Below, in pieces: positions 24,703 through 32,420 of a stretch of 64,000 nt of DNA (position 1 is its first letter; the number at the start of each line of letters is the position of its first letter). This DNA comes from CAYQQU01 sp964419545 (lineage in GTDB: Bacteria; Bacteroidota; Bacteroidia; Chitinophagales; Saprospiraceae): assembly GCA_964419545.1 (NCBI GenBank), contig CAYQQU010000010.1:58235-122234 (forward strand), given 5' to 3'. The translations under genes were made by a program, and so were the position numbers. Below the pieces are notes generated by a model. It did no database searches and was not told where the DNA came from. It saw nothing but the letters and a program-made list of their open reading frames with translations.

Positions 24703-26460
24703 ATGCTTAGACCAGCAGACTTTCAATCTGAGTTTCACACCTTGGTCGAAGAAGACCTCGAGGGGGCGCTTTCCTTCCTCGAACGCCGTGTGTCTTCCCC
24801 TGATTCCAAGCGGAAGAATATCGTAGAACTGAAACATCAGCTGAATGCGCTGAGACAGGATCACAAACGGGGCCTGATCGACCGGGACAGCTACCTGCAG
24901 GGGCGTCAGGAAATCAGGCAGGCGGGGGTTTACCTTGCTTCGAAGTTATCAAAGGCTCATTTCAAGCCCCAACCCGGGCAGGGCGCCTATCGCCAGAAAG
25001 GAGCGATCCTGTACTGGATCGCCGAAGAGATGCAGCTCGGTCAGCTGACCTCCTGCATCGTCCGGCTGTCCGACGGCCGGGATAAGCTGGCGGGCAGGGG
25101 GCTGCGCAGCGGTAAAAAAGATAAGGCCGAGTTCGTTAGCGTATCTGAAATTATGGAAGTCTGCCTCGACGATGCGGAGCCGTCCGGCGCCTTCGAAGTC
25201 CACAGCCATTTCTACAAAGAACAATTTCAGTCAAAAGAAAAATACGCCGTCTGGAACTTTCGGGTGAAGCCTATCCGGGAAGGAACCCACCGGCTCAAAC
25301 TGACCGTGAGCCTGCTCGAAATGGCGGCTGGGGAAGAACGCCGCAGGAATATCGAATTGGAAAAAACCGTGGTGGTGGGTTCCAGGGTGCCGCCGCCCGA
25401 TAAGCAGGGGAAGTTTGTTCCTGCCGGTGTCGCCCTTCGCTACAACAGCTACGTCGCCCAGCCTTTTCTGGCCAAGAGGGCGCTCGCCAGCAGTAAGCCG
25501 GCAGTAAAACGACAGTTTCGTCTCCGGCCCCTCATCGGCAAGCTTAACGCCCTGCATCTCCTCGGGCTGGCCCTGGTGCTGGCGATCCTGGGCTGGTTCA
25601 TTTCCCGGATGCCGTTTGCCGATTGGTTCGCTTTCGCGGGGCCGCCGGAAAAGGAAGCCATAGCAGCGCCGGCGCAATCGGATCAAAAAAAGGACACTCT
25701 CTTACGGGACGACCTGCCGGATGGTGAAGGTTCACTGCAGGCGACTAGTCCGCCCCCAGACCCCGATCTTCCGACCCCGGCTCCGGAGAAGGACCGCCAG
25801 ATCGTAGTAGATGATGTGCCGGCCGACACCCTAGTCCCGAAAGGAGAAGCGCCGACAACGGTCGCCCGGACGGAAGCAAGGCCATTCGTCCTTCCGCAGG
25901 TCCGCCTGTTCATCGATCCTCGCGACAACGAGAAATACCGGGTGATCCTGATCGACGACCAATGGTGGCTGGCCGAGAATATAGATTATCAAGTGGAAAG
26001 TGCTTCCATTGACGTGTTGAAGGGCCGGCAGGGTAAGTTCTATACGGCCGGTGGCGCTCTCGAAGCTTGCCCGCCCGGCTGGAAGCTCCCCACCGGCCCC
26101 GAATGGCGGGAATTGCTCACCGTTATTCCTTTTGCCGAATTGCAAAACCTCCTCGCCACCCCACAGTCGGGCGAGGCCGACTACGTCGCAGAAGCCTACC
26201 ACAGCCTCCTCGCTGGCTGGGTGCTCAAGCGCATGCACTACGGCCTCGGCGAAAGCGGCAACTACTGGTACGCCGCGGGCGACGGAAACGTGCAAAGTAT
26301 CGAGATCAGCTATCCCCATCGCCCGGGCTTCTTCTCCATGCAAGGCGTCTCCAACGTCATCCTGCCAAAAGATGCGGATAAGCTGCTGCTGCCCTGCCGC
26401 TGTGTTTATAAAGGGGAAGCGCCGCTGGATGCTTTTGGTCCGGTTTCGATGGGGCGGTAG
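24703..26460 (+). CDS. Effector-associated-domain / beta-sandwich / TM / FISUMP protein
   Basis: 585 residues from the ATG at 24703 (MLRPADF); the frame runs open upstream, but without protein-like sequence. N-terminal helical adaptor at about 5-85 (LVEEDLEGALSFLE, LKHQLNALRQDHKRGLIDRD) resembling effector-associated domain 11. A beta-rich domain follows at about 105-228 (QLTSCIVRLSDG, NFRVKPIREGTHRLKLTVS, EKTVVVGS), then one membrane helix (about 283-300), a Pro/Asp-rich linker to about 398 and a C-terminal FISUMP domain (DQWWLAENIDY, GKFYTAGGALEACPPGWKLP). The adaptor would sit in the cytoplasm and the FISUMP domain outside. Role inferred: receptor or adaptor subunit of a conflict system with the neighbouring TIR protein. 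Confidence 0.78.
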   Translation: MLRPADFQSEFHTLVEEDLEGALSFLERRVSSPDSKRKNIVELKHQLNALRQDHKRGLIDRDSYLQGRQEIRQAGVYLASKLSKAHFKPQPGQGAYRQKGAILYWIAEEMQLGQLTSCIVRLSDGRDKLAGRGLRSGKKDKAEFVSVSEIMEVCLDDAEPSGAFEVHSHFYKEQFQSKEKYAVWNFRVKPIREGTHRLKLTVSLLEMAAGEERRRNIELEKTVVVGSRVPPPDKQGKFVPAGVALRYNSYVAQPFLAKRALASSKPAVKRQFRLRPLIGKLNALHLLGLALVLAILGWFISRMPFADWFAFAGPPEKEAIAAPAQSDQKKDTLLRDDLPDGEGSLQATSPPPDPDLPTPAPEKDRQIVVDDVPADTLVPKGEAPTTVARTEARPFVLPQVRLFIDPRDNEKYRVILIDDQWWLAENIDYQVESASIDVLKGRQGKFYTAGGALEACPPGWKLPTGPEWRELLTVIPFAELQNLLATPQSGEADYVAEAYHSLLAGWVLKRMHYGLGESGNYWYAAGDGNVQSIEISYPHRPGFFSMQGVSNVILPKDADKLLLPCRCVYKGEAPLDAFGPVSMGR

Positions 26461-26461
26461 T

Positions 26462-26721
26462 AACGCGGAGCTACAGCTCCGCAAGTATGGAACGCGGAGC
26501 TACAGCTCCGCGCCCGCAAGTAAAGTAACGCGGAGCTACAGCTCCGCGCGCCAAGTAAGGAACGCGGAGCTACAGCTCCGCGCGCCAAGGAAAGTAACAC
26601 GGAGCTACAGCTCCGCGCGCCAAGGAAAGTAACGCGGAGCTACAGCTCCGCGCGCCAAGGAAAGTAACACGGAGCTACAGCTCCGCGCGCCAAGGAAAGT
26701 AACGCGGAGCTACAGCTCCGC
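26462..26721. repeat. Array of eight REP-like palindromes upstream of the RAYT gene
   Basis: Eight copies of GCGGAGCTACAGCTCCGC (some begin ACGGAG) spaced about 35 bases apart, beginning at 26462, 26491, 26527, 26561, 26595, 26631, 26665 and 26701. Each is an 8 bp perfect stem with a 2 base loop. The short spacers (cgcgccaaggaaagtaa) are also nearly identical, so the array is a tandem repeat and not a CRISPR array. The first unit starts one base after the stop codon of the EAD gene. These are the expected substrates of the adjacent Y1 transposase. Confidence 0.9.
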
Positions 26722-26748
26722 ACACCAATAACCCTAAAAAACTACAAA

Positions 26749-27411
26749 ATGCCGTCCAAAATCAACTATCGCCGTCGGCTGCCCCACATCCAGCCGGAAG
26801 GCGGGGATTTCTCCATCACCTATCGTTTAGCAGGAAGTTTGCCAAAATCAGTCCTCTCAAAACTGCAAGAGGCTTATGAAATCAAGCGTCTGGCCATTCT
26901 TGATAATCATAATGGTGATGAAAAAAGCGCCCACCCGGAGCTGAACACCTTGCAAAATGCCCATCGCAAAAAGCTCGATCGATACCTCGATCAAGTATTT
27001 GCAGGCCCAACTTGGTTGAAAGACCCCCAAGTTGCTACCATCGTAACGGATTCTTTAAAGTACATTGAACAAGAATTCAAATATTGGACCATTTGGTCTT
27101 ACTGCATCATGTCCAATCACGTGCATCTGGAATGTACCCTCACACCGGAAGCGCCTCTTTTAAGTAAGATAATGCAAAGGCACAAGGCATTTACGGCATT
27201 GCAGGCCAACCGCTATCTGAATAGATCGGGCCCGTTTTGGCAAGAGGAAAGCTTTGACCGACTCATTCGAAATGAAGTCGACTTTTACGCGCGAATATAT
27301 TACACGATCAATAATCCGGTGAAAGCAGGCCTGGTAAAACGTTGGGAAGATTGGCCGTTCACTTACGTTCATCCGGTTGTTCGAGCGGTGATGGGCGGAG
27401 CTGAGTTATAG
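26749..27411 (+). CDS. REP-associated tyrosine transposase (RAYT)
   Basis: 220 residues of the Y1/IS200-like fold. The HUH motif is in SNHVHLECTL (His-Val-His), preceded by strand YWTIWSYCIM; the C-terminal part has YARIYYTINNPVKAGLV with candidate catalytic Tyr residues, and WPFTYVHPVV typical of RAYT ends. These single-copy enzymes cut and rejoin single-stranded DNA at REP hairpins. Here palindrome arrays lie immediately on both sides, which makes a complete REPtron. The insertion SNHVH-to-Tyr spacing and length are normal, so it looks intact. Confidence 0.92.
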   Translation: MPSKINYRRRLPHIQPEGGDFSITYRLAGSLPKSVLSKLQEAYEIKRLAILDNHNGDEKSAHPELNTLQNAHRKKLDRYLDQVFAGPTWLKDPQVATIVTDSLKYIEQEFKYWTIWSYCIMSNHVHLECTLTPEAPLLSKIMQRHKAFTALQANRYLNRSGPFWQEESFDRLIRNEVDFYARIYYTINNPVKAGLVKRWEDWPFTYVHPVVRAVMGGAEL

Positions 27412-27513
27412 GCGGACGGAGCCACAGCCGTCCCTTGTAATAGGCGGGCGGAGCTGTAGCTCCGCCGTCCCTTTGTAATAGGCGGGCGGAGCTACAGCTC
27501 CGCCGTCCCGCCG
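27412..27513. repeat. Three REP-like palindromes downstream of the RAYT gene
   Basis: Copies of GGCGG[AG]CGGAGC...GCTCCGCCGTCCC type at about 27412, 27441 and 27482. The third contains the same core (GGAGCTACAGCTCC) as the upstream array, the first has a changed core (GGAGCCACAGCCGTCC). They differ from the upstream units in the outer stem (GGGCGGAGC/GCTCCGCCG versus GCGGAGC/GCTCCGC). Confidence 0.85.
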
Positions 27514-27543
27514 TCCAGCAGCCGTCCCTTTGAAGTGTTTTGA

Positions 27544-29004
27544 TCACTTCCCAATACAAAACCGCGAAAATATATTCTCCAGCAAATCCTCCGTAGAGAT
27601 CTCCCCCGTAATCTCCCCCAGGTGGTGCAGCGCCTGCCGGATATCCATCGCCAGAAAGTCGGAAGTGACGCCTTCGTCCATCCCCTTCAGCACCGCCGCC
27701 AGGCTCTCGTCGGCCCGCCGCAGCGCCTCGTAGTGGCGGGCGTTGCTCACGATAGTCTGGTCGAGGCTTACCTGGCTGGTGATCACCGCGTCGTGGAGCT
27801 TTTCCTTGAGGTAGGGGATGTTCATCTGGTTGATGGCGGAAACGGGCACCCAGTTGGTCTCGGAAATCGGAAGTGGGAAGTCGGAAGTCGGAAACGGACC
27901 CGGCGGCGCTTCCGCCTTCCCACCTCCGATTTCCGCCTTCGGAAAATAGTGCTCAAACTTGGTATACGGATTCAAATCCATCTTATTCGCCACCACCAGC
28001 ACGTGCACGTCAGGGTGGATGAGCCGTTGCAGGTCGGCGCGGACTTCTTCGGGAGAAGTTTGGATCACGTCGAAGATATAGATGAGTACGGCCGATTGGC
28101 GCACCTTCTCCAGGGTGCGTGCTACGCCTACGGCTTCGATAGTATCTTCAGCATCGCGGATGCCCGCCGTATCGATGAGGCGGAAGGGGATGCCCTCGAT
28201 GTTGAGCACCTCCTCGATGGTGTCGCGCGTGGTGCCGGCGATCTCGCTGACGATGGCGCGCTCTTCGTTGAGCAGGGCGTTGAGCAGGGTGCTTTTCCCG
28301 GCGTTGGGGCGGCCTGCCAACACGGTACTGACGCCGTGTTTGATGGCGTTGCCAAGGCGGAAGGAGTCGATCAGGCCCCGCAGGAGCTTTTGCATGCGGC
28401 CGATGAGGTCGCGCAGCTGGTCGCGGTTGGCAAACTCGACATCTTCTTCCGAGAAGTCGAGCTCCAATTCGACCAGGCTGGCGAAGTCGATGAGCTGTTG
28501 GCGCAGCGACTGGATCTCGTCGCGGAAGCCGCCGCGCAGCTGTTGCATGGCCATGCCGTGGGTTGAGGCCGAGTCGGCGGCGATGAGGTCGGCGACGGCT
28601 TCGGCCTGGCTGAGGTCCATGCGGCCGTGGAGAAAGGCGCGCAGGGTAAACTCGCCTTCGCGGGCCGGCCGCGCCCCCTGGTTGATCAACAATTCGATCA
28701 GGCGCTGGATGACGTAGCGCGAGCCATGGCAGCTGATCTCCACCGTATTTTCCCCGGTATAGGAGTGGGGCGCAACGAAGACCGTCGCCAGCACTTCGTC
28801 CACCAGCTTGCCTTCCTCATCGTGGATGGTGCCGTAGTGTACAGTGTGGGAACGCTGCTCACTCAGCTGTTTTCCGCGGAATAGCGCATCGGCATAGGTG
28901 ATGGCGTCTTTTCCCGACAGCCGGATCACCCCAATGGCGCCGACGCCGGGCGGCGTGGCAAGGGCGACGATGGTGTCGGAAAGATCGTGGCCAGCGTAGT
29001 TCAT
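27544..29004 (-). CDS. mnmE: tRNA modification GTPase MnmE
   Basis: 486 residues. N-terminal folate-binding domain (about 5-125, DTIVALATPPGVGAIGVIRLSG), helical domain, and an inserted G domain with GRPNAGKST (P-loop), GTTRDT, DTAGIRD and NKMD. The conserved C-terminal CIGK is present as FCIGK. With MnmG it puts the cm(n)m5 group on U34 of some tRNAs. Unusual: between NKMD and the following SAI motif there is a Pro/Gly/Ser-rich stretch of about 25 residues (PKAEIGGGKAEAPPGPFPTS) encoded by short heptamer repeats at about 27865-27893, which has no counterpart in usual MnmE proteins. Confidence 0.97.
   Translation of the reverse strand: MNYAGHDLSDTIVALATPPGVGAIGVIRLSGKDAITYADALFRGKQLSEQRSHTVHYGTIHDEEGKLVDEVLATVFVAPHSYTGENTVEISCHGSRYVIQRLIELLINQGARPAREGEFTLRAFLHGRMDLSQAEAVADLIAADSASTHGMAMQQLRGGFRDEIQSLRQQLIDFASLVELELDFSEEDVEFANRDQLRDLIGRMQKLLRGLIDSFRLGNAIKHGVSTVLAGRPNAGKSTLLNALLNEERAIVSEIAGTTRDTIEEVLNIEGIPFRLIDTAGIRDAEDTIEAVGVARTLEKVRQSAVLIYIFDVIQTSPEEVRADLQRLIHPDVHVLVVANKMDLNPYTKFEHYFPKAEIGGGKAEAPPGPFPTSDFPLPISETNWVPVSAINQMNIPYLKEKLHDAVITSQVSLDQTIVSNARHYEALRRADESLAAVLKGMDEGVTSDFLAMDIRQALHHLGEITGEISTEDLLENIFSRFCIGK
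27866..27893. repeat. Heptamer repeat inside mnmE
   Basis: Four consecutive 7 base units of the form CGGAAGT / GGGAAGT / CGGAAGT / CGGAAAC. They lie in frame inside the G-domain coding region and encode part of an extra low-complexity loop (FPTSDFPLP on the minus strand). Confidence 0.75.
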
Positions 29005-29088
29005 AATTAAGCTAAAATTGAAAAATATTGTTTGATATTATTTGCGTCAAGCCGTAATTTTACATATCTTACTTAACAAAACGCGCAC

Positions 29089-30149
29089 ATGGCCGAAAAA
29101 GATACGCTCTGGAAGGCGGTAATCGAGGATTTGGTGGAAGACTTTTTGCACTTCTTTATCCAGAATTTACGGACCAAATTGATTTTTCCCAAGGATTCAC
29201 CTTTCTCGATAAAGAATTGGCGAAACTGTCACCTATCGCAAATTCCCCAAACCGCCATGCAGATAAGCTGATCAAAGCGCATTTGCGCGATGGTGTGGAA
29301 TGTTGGTTTCTAGTGCATGTAGAAGTCCAAGGGTACAGCGACCCTAATTTTGCAAAGCGCATGTACCAATATGCGTATCGTATTCAAGATCGATATGATC
29401 TGCCACTGACTAGTGGTCTGTCAAGGCTAAAACTTCGGGTTGCCTGTGGCGTCTTTTGCGCCTACTCTTCGTTGGAGAACCCCTTACATAGCCCGCTATA
29501 CGCGGGAACCTCCGCCTCGATTAGCCGCAAAATACGCTCATATTCAACCCGAAAATTTACACTTGACAGACCACTAGCCTGGTGATTTATACCCACACCA
29601 ATCGGAAGTTCCATTTCAAATCTTATAGGCAAACGTTTTTTCGAAACGAAACTGGATTATCGATTTGACGCGTTTATATTAACGGAATATAATGCTATCG
29701 ACCTTGCGAAATCGGATAACCATTTTGGGTTTGTCTTGGCGGCTGCACGACGAGCCATCGAAGATGAAAGCAGCGATGACTGGCAACAACTTAAAACAAA
29801 AACAGATTTGGTTCGTCGATTGTTGGAACGTGGTGTTGACAAATCCAAAGTTCAAAAATTAATTGATTTTATTAAGTATTACGTGCGCTTTGACCGAGAT
29901 GTTTTTTTGTATAAATTTGAAAAGAATCTTGAAGATATCGATAAAACTGCAGCAACCATGGGAATTCGAGAAGCAATATTAAACGAGGTGCGTGAAGCAA
30001 GCTTTGAAAAAGGCTTAGACACTAAACTAAGGACTGTGGTCATCAAAGCTGGAAAAAAGGGTATGTCTCTTCCTGAAATCGTTGACTTGGTTGACGAACC
30101 AGTGGAAAAAGTGGAGGAGATCATTCAAAGTATTGAAGAAGAGAAATAA
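29089..30149 (+). pseudogene. Rpn-family (PD-(D/E)XK) nuclease gene, broken by two frameshifts and an inserted element
   Basis: The intact start MAEKDTLWKAVIEDLVEDFLHFF continues in another frame as YPEFTDQIDFSQGF after loss of one T near 29157. The frame then runs through PNRHADKLIKAHLRDGVECWFLVHVEVQG and YRIQDRYDLPLTS. At 29410 a 160 bp element is inserted; reading on from its far side gives SLVIYTHTNRKFHF. A second frameshift (one extra T in the T-run at about 29635-29641) leads to the last part, FETKLDYRFDAF to EEIIQSIEEEK, which ends normally at 30149. HVEVQG is the Glu-x-Gln nuclease motif of the PDDEXK fold. The pieces together give one complete Rpn-like protein of about 300 residues, no longer translated as a whole. 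Confidence 0.9.
29414..29573. mobile_element. Family 6 inverted-repeat element (160 bp) with CTAG target duplication
   Basis: Ends TGGTCTGTCAAG and CTTGACAGACCA are perfect 12 bp inverted repeats. CTAG lies directly on both sides (29410-29413 and 29574-29577). Removing the element plus one CTAG restores the reading frame across the Rpn gene (DLPLTS then LVIYTHTN), which proves insertion into a pre-existing gene. No coding capacity; a non-autonomous element. Confidence 0.92.
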
Positions 30150-30162
30150 CCAAGATACAGAA

Positions 30163-30771
30163 TTACAAGTTGCGATATTGATCTATCAACACTTCCCCCG
30201 CTTCCGCCAAATCCGCCCCAAACGCAAAAATTCCCTCCCGGTGCCCTGCCATCACAAATAACTTCCGCTCCGGTAAATTGGTCGTATGGATCAGATCGAC
30301 AATCGAAGTCGCCATCTCCGGAGTGCCGTACGTTATCCCTGCTTTGGTGGTCGGTACCCGGTGAAGCAATCGCTCCCACAATCCCAGGTGATGCAAGTGA
30401 ATTACTCCGTTCACCCAAGGCAATTCTCTATATACCACATAATGGCTCATCGACTCTGACGACGCGATAATCGGTCCTGTACACCATAGCGTATTCTGTT
30501 CCGGATCTACGCGGGCAACCAAAGTAAAATGTTCAGGCCCCAACTTAGGAAAACGCCCGGTAGTCGATCCCGTTATGATGAATTGATCGCCATCGCTATA
30601 CCGGTGGCTGATGTTCCCGAAGCCCACCCCGTCGGGATAGACGCCGATCAACCCCTGGTCGTAAAGCCGCTGCCGCCAATGCTGGAGTTCTGTCAATGCC
30701 TCAGCAGGCAATATCGGTCCCTCCCGCCAATTGGCTTTAAACTTGATGTACCCCTCGTCCTGCATATCCAA
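30163..30771 (-). CDS. Class II aldolase/adducin family protein
   Basis: 202 residues. GFGNISHRY and ITGSTTG are phosphate-binding regions of the class II aldolase fold, SSESMSHY holds the likely catalytic Glu, and VIHLHHLGLW with the later VMAGHREGI supplies the His zinc ligands. Family members include fuculose-phosphate and 5-deoxyribulose-1-phosphate aldolases and methylthioribulose-1-phosphate dehydratase. It follows mtnA on the same strand, separated only by a repeat element, so a role in the salvage of methylthioadenosine or 5'-deoxyadenosine is likely. Which of the two reactions it carries out cannot be read from the sequence. Confidence 0.87.
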   Translation of the reverse strand: MDMQDEGYIKFKANWREGPILPAEALTELQHWRQRLYDQGLIGVYPDGVGFGNISHRYSDGDQFIITGSTTGRFPKLGPEHFTLVARVDPEQNTLWCTGPIIASSESMSHYVVYRELPWVNGVIHLHHLGLWERLLHRVPTTKAGITYGTPEMATSIVDLIHTTNLPERKLFVMAGHREGIFAFGADLAEAGEVLIDQYRNL

Positions 30772-31080
30772 TGTTTGGAAAAACGGAATACCGGAAGTTT
30801 CAGAACAGTATTCTTACGATAGTAATCGGCTCGACAATAGCTTTAACCCGGATTATTTATGGATTCATCTACGGCGAAGCCAAACTGCCCGCCATTCTGC
30901 CCCGCTCACGCACCGTATCTGGGGATACCTGTCTGCTGCAAGCAGGCGCCTCCGTGTCGCCCTCCTGTGCTAACGCAAGTGACGAAGAACCCATGAATAA
31001 TCCGGGCTAAGTCAGCGCTGCAAATGCCTCCACAACTTTATAAACCCCGCCTATCCCCAAGTTCCGGCAATCCCAGTCCC
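30772..31080. other. Intergenic region between mtnA and the aldolase
   Basis: 309 bases, half of them occupied by family 1 copy C (30847-31006). No gene in the rest. Because the two genes point the same way, the element may either break an operon or be carried in its transcript. Confidence 0.55.
30847..31006. repeat. Family 1 inverted-repeat element (copy C, 160 bp)
   Basis: Ends CCCGGATTATTTATGG and CCATGAATAATCCGGG. The interior carries cgccattctgccccgctcac and a hairpin around cctgtctgctgcaagcagg, like copies B and E. No coding capacity. Confidence 0.82.
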
Positions 31081-32190
31081 TCATTGGGCGCGCTCCGGAT
31101 ACAACCCCAGCAACCCTTTCTCGCTGGCCGCACACACGCCCCGGTCGGTGATCAGGCCGGTAACGAGGCGCGCCGGCGTCACGTCGAAGCCGTAATTGAG
31201 GGCCGCGCTGCCGGTGGGCGGGACCAGCACCTTCAGGATCTTGCCGTTATGCCAGCCTTGTACGTATTTGACCTCGTCGGGCGAGCGCTCTTCGATGGGG
31301 ATATCGGCGCCGGCCCGCAGCGTCCAGTCGATAGAAGAAGTGGGCAGCGCCACGTAAAAAGGCACGCCGTTGTCATGGGCCGCCAGCGCTTTCAGGTAAG
31401 TGCCGATCTTGTTGGCGACGTCGCCCGTAGCGGTAGTCCGGTCGGTGCCTACCATCACCATATCGACGTCGCCGCGCTGCATGAGCAGCCCGCCGGTATT
31501 GTCGGTGATGACGGTGTGGGGAACGCCGTGGTTCAGCAGTTCGAAGGCCGTAATGCGAGCGCCCTGGTTGCGGGGGCGGGTTTCATCGACCCAGACGTGT
31601 ACGGGAGTTCCCTGGTCGTGCGCCAGGTAGATCGGCGCCGTCGCCGTACCGTAGTCGATACAGGCCAGCCAGCCGGCGTTGCAATGGGTCAGGATATTGA
31701 CGGGCGCTCCGTCTTTTTTGGCGCTGATCGCTTTGATGATTTCCAGGCCGTGTTCGCCGATCAGCCGGCATTGGGTGGCGCTCTCGTTGGCGATCGCTTC
31801 CGCGGTCTGACGAGCGATATCCACCCGGTCTTGATTGCTCTCGGGCGCCTGCAGCGCTTCCTGTACCCGGTCGATGACGTGGAACAGATCGACTGCCGTA
31901 GGGCGGGTGGCGCGCAGCTCTTCGGCAACTTCCCGCAGGTAACGGGGAAACTTGCGACCGTCTTCCGGCGCCTGCAGCATTGCCAGGTAAATGCCGAAAG
32001 CGGCCGTAGCGCCGATCAGCGGCGCCCCGCGTACGTGCATCTCCCGGATGGCGATAACGGCGTCTTCCGGCGTTCGCAGCGCCTCGACCACCAAACGGTG
32101 GGGAAGGCTGCGCTGGTCAATGATGCGAACCACCTCGGGGTCCTCATCGTCTATCCAAATCGTACGATAATGCTGGCCGTCAATCTTCAT
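31081..32190 (-). CDS. mtnA: S-methyl-5-thioribose-1-phosphate isomerase
   Basis: 369 residues. Converts the aldose methylthioribose-1-phosphate to the ketose methylthioribulose-1-phosphate in the methionine salvage pathway. Diagnostic pieces: VRGAPLIGATAAFGI, ILTHCNAGWLA with the catalytic Cys, VDETRPRNQGARITAFEL with the catalytic Asp, and MVGTDRTTATGDVANKIGTY. Length is normal. A class II aldolase-type gene lies downstream on the same strand. Confidence 0.96.
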   Translation of the reverse strand: MKIDGQHYRTIWIDDEDPEVVRIIDQRSLPHRLVVEALRTPEDAVIAIREMHVRGAPLIGATAAFGIYLAMLQAPEDGRKFPRYLREVAEELRATRPTAVDLFHVIDRVQEALQAPESNQDRVDIARQTAEAIANESATQCRLIGEHGLEIIKAISAKKDGAPVNILTHCNAGWLACIDYGTATAPIYLAHDQGTPVHVWVDETRPRNQGARITAFELLNHGVPHTVITDNTGGLLMQRGDVDMVMVGTDRTTATGDVANKIGTYLKALAAHDNGVPFYVALPTSSIDWTLRAGADIPIEERSPDEVKYVQGWHNGKILKVLVPPTGSAALNYGFDVTPARLVTGLITDRGVCAASEKGLLGLYPERAQ

Positions 32191-32372
32191 AAAATATGGG
32201 TTTGGTGGTCGTAACCGGGGTTGAGCAGGTGAACAAAACCGATATGAGGTTTCGCTCTACTGTAGCCTTTTCTTCGGGCTTGCCGAAGCGGCGCCATCGT
32301 TTTTTTCGGCCGCAAGGCAAATGTAAGAAATCCCTCCTCATCATCAGAAGTACACTTCAGAATTAATCGATC

Positions 32373-32420
32373 CAAACCAAAGACCAAAGACTAAGGACCA
32401 AAGACCAAAGACCAAAGACT
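32373..32420. repeat. Heptamer tandem repeat after trkH
   Basis: Six to seven units of CCAAAGA, with variants such as CTAAGGA, end at the stop codon of trkH. The last unit overlaps the stop codon (read on the minus strand). Confidence 0.75.

Noticed and set aside
26461..26725. Regular repeat array that looks like CRISPR
   Set aside because: Repeats are perfect palindromes of 18 bases, spacers are short (about 17 bases) and nearly identical to each other, no cas genes are near, and a RAYT gene explains it.
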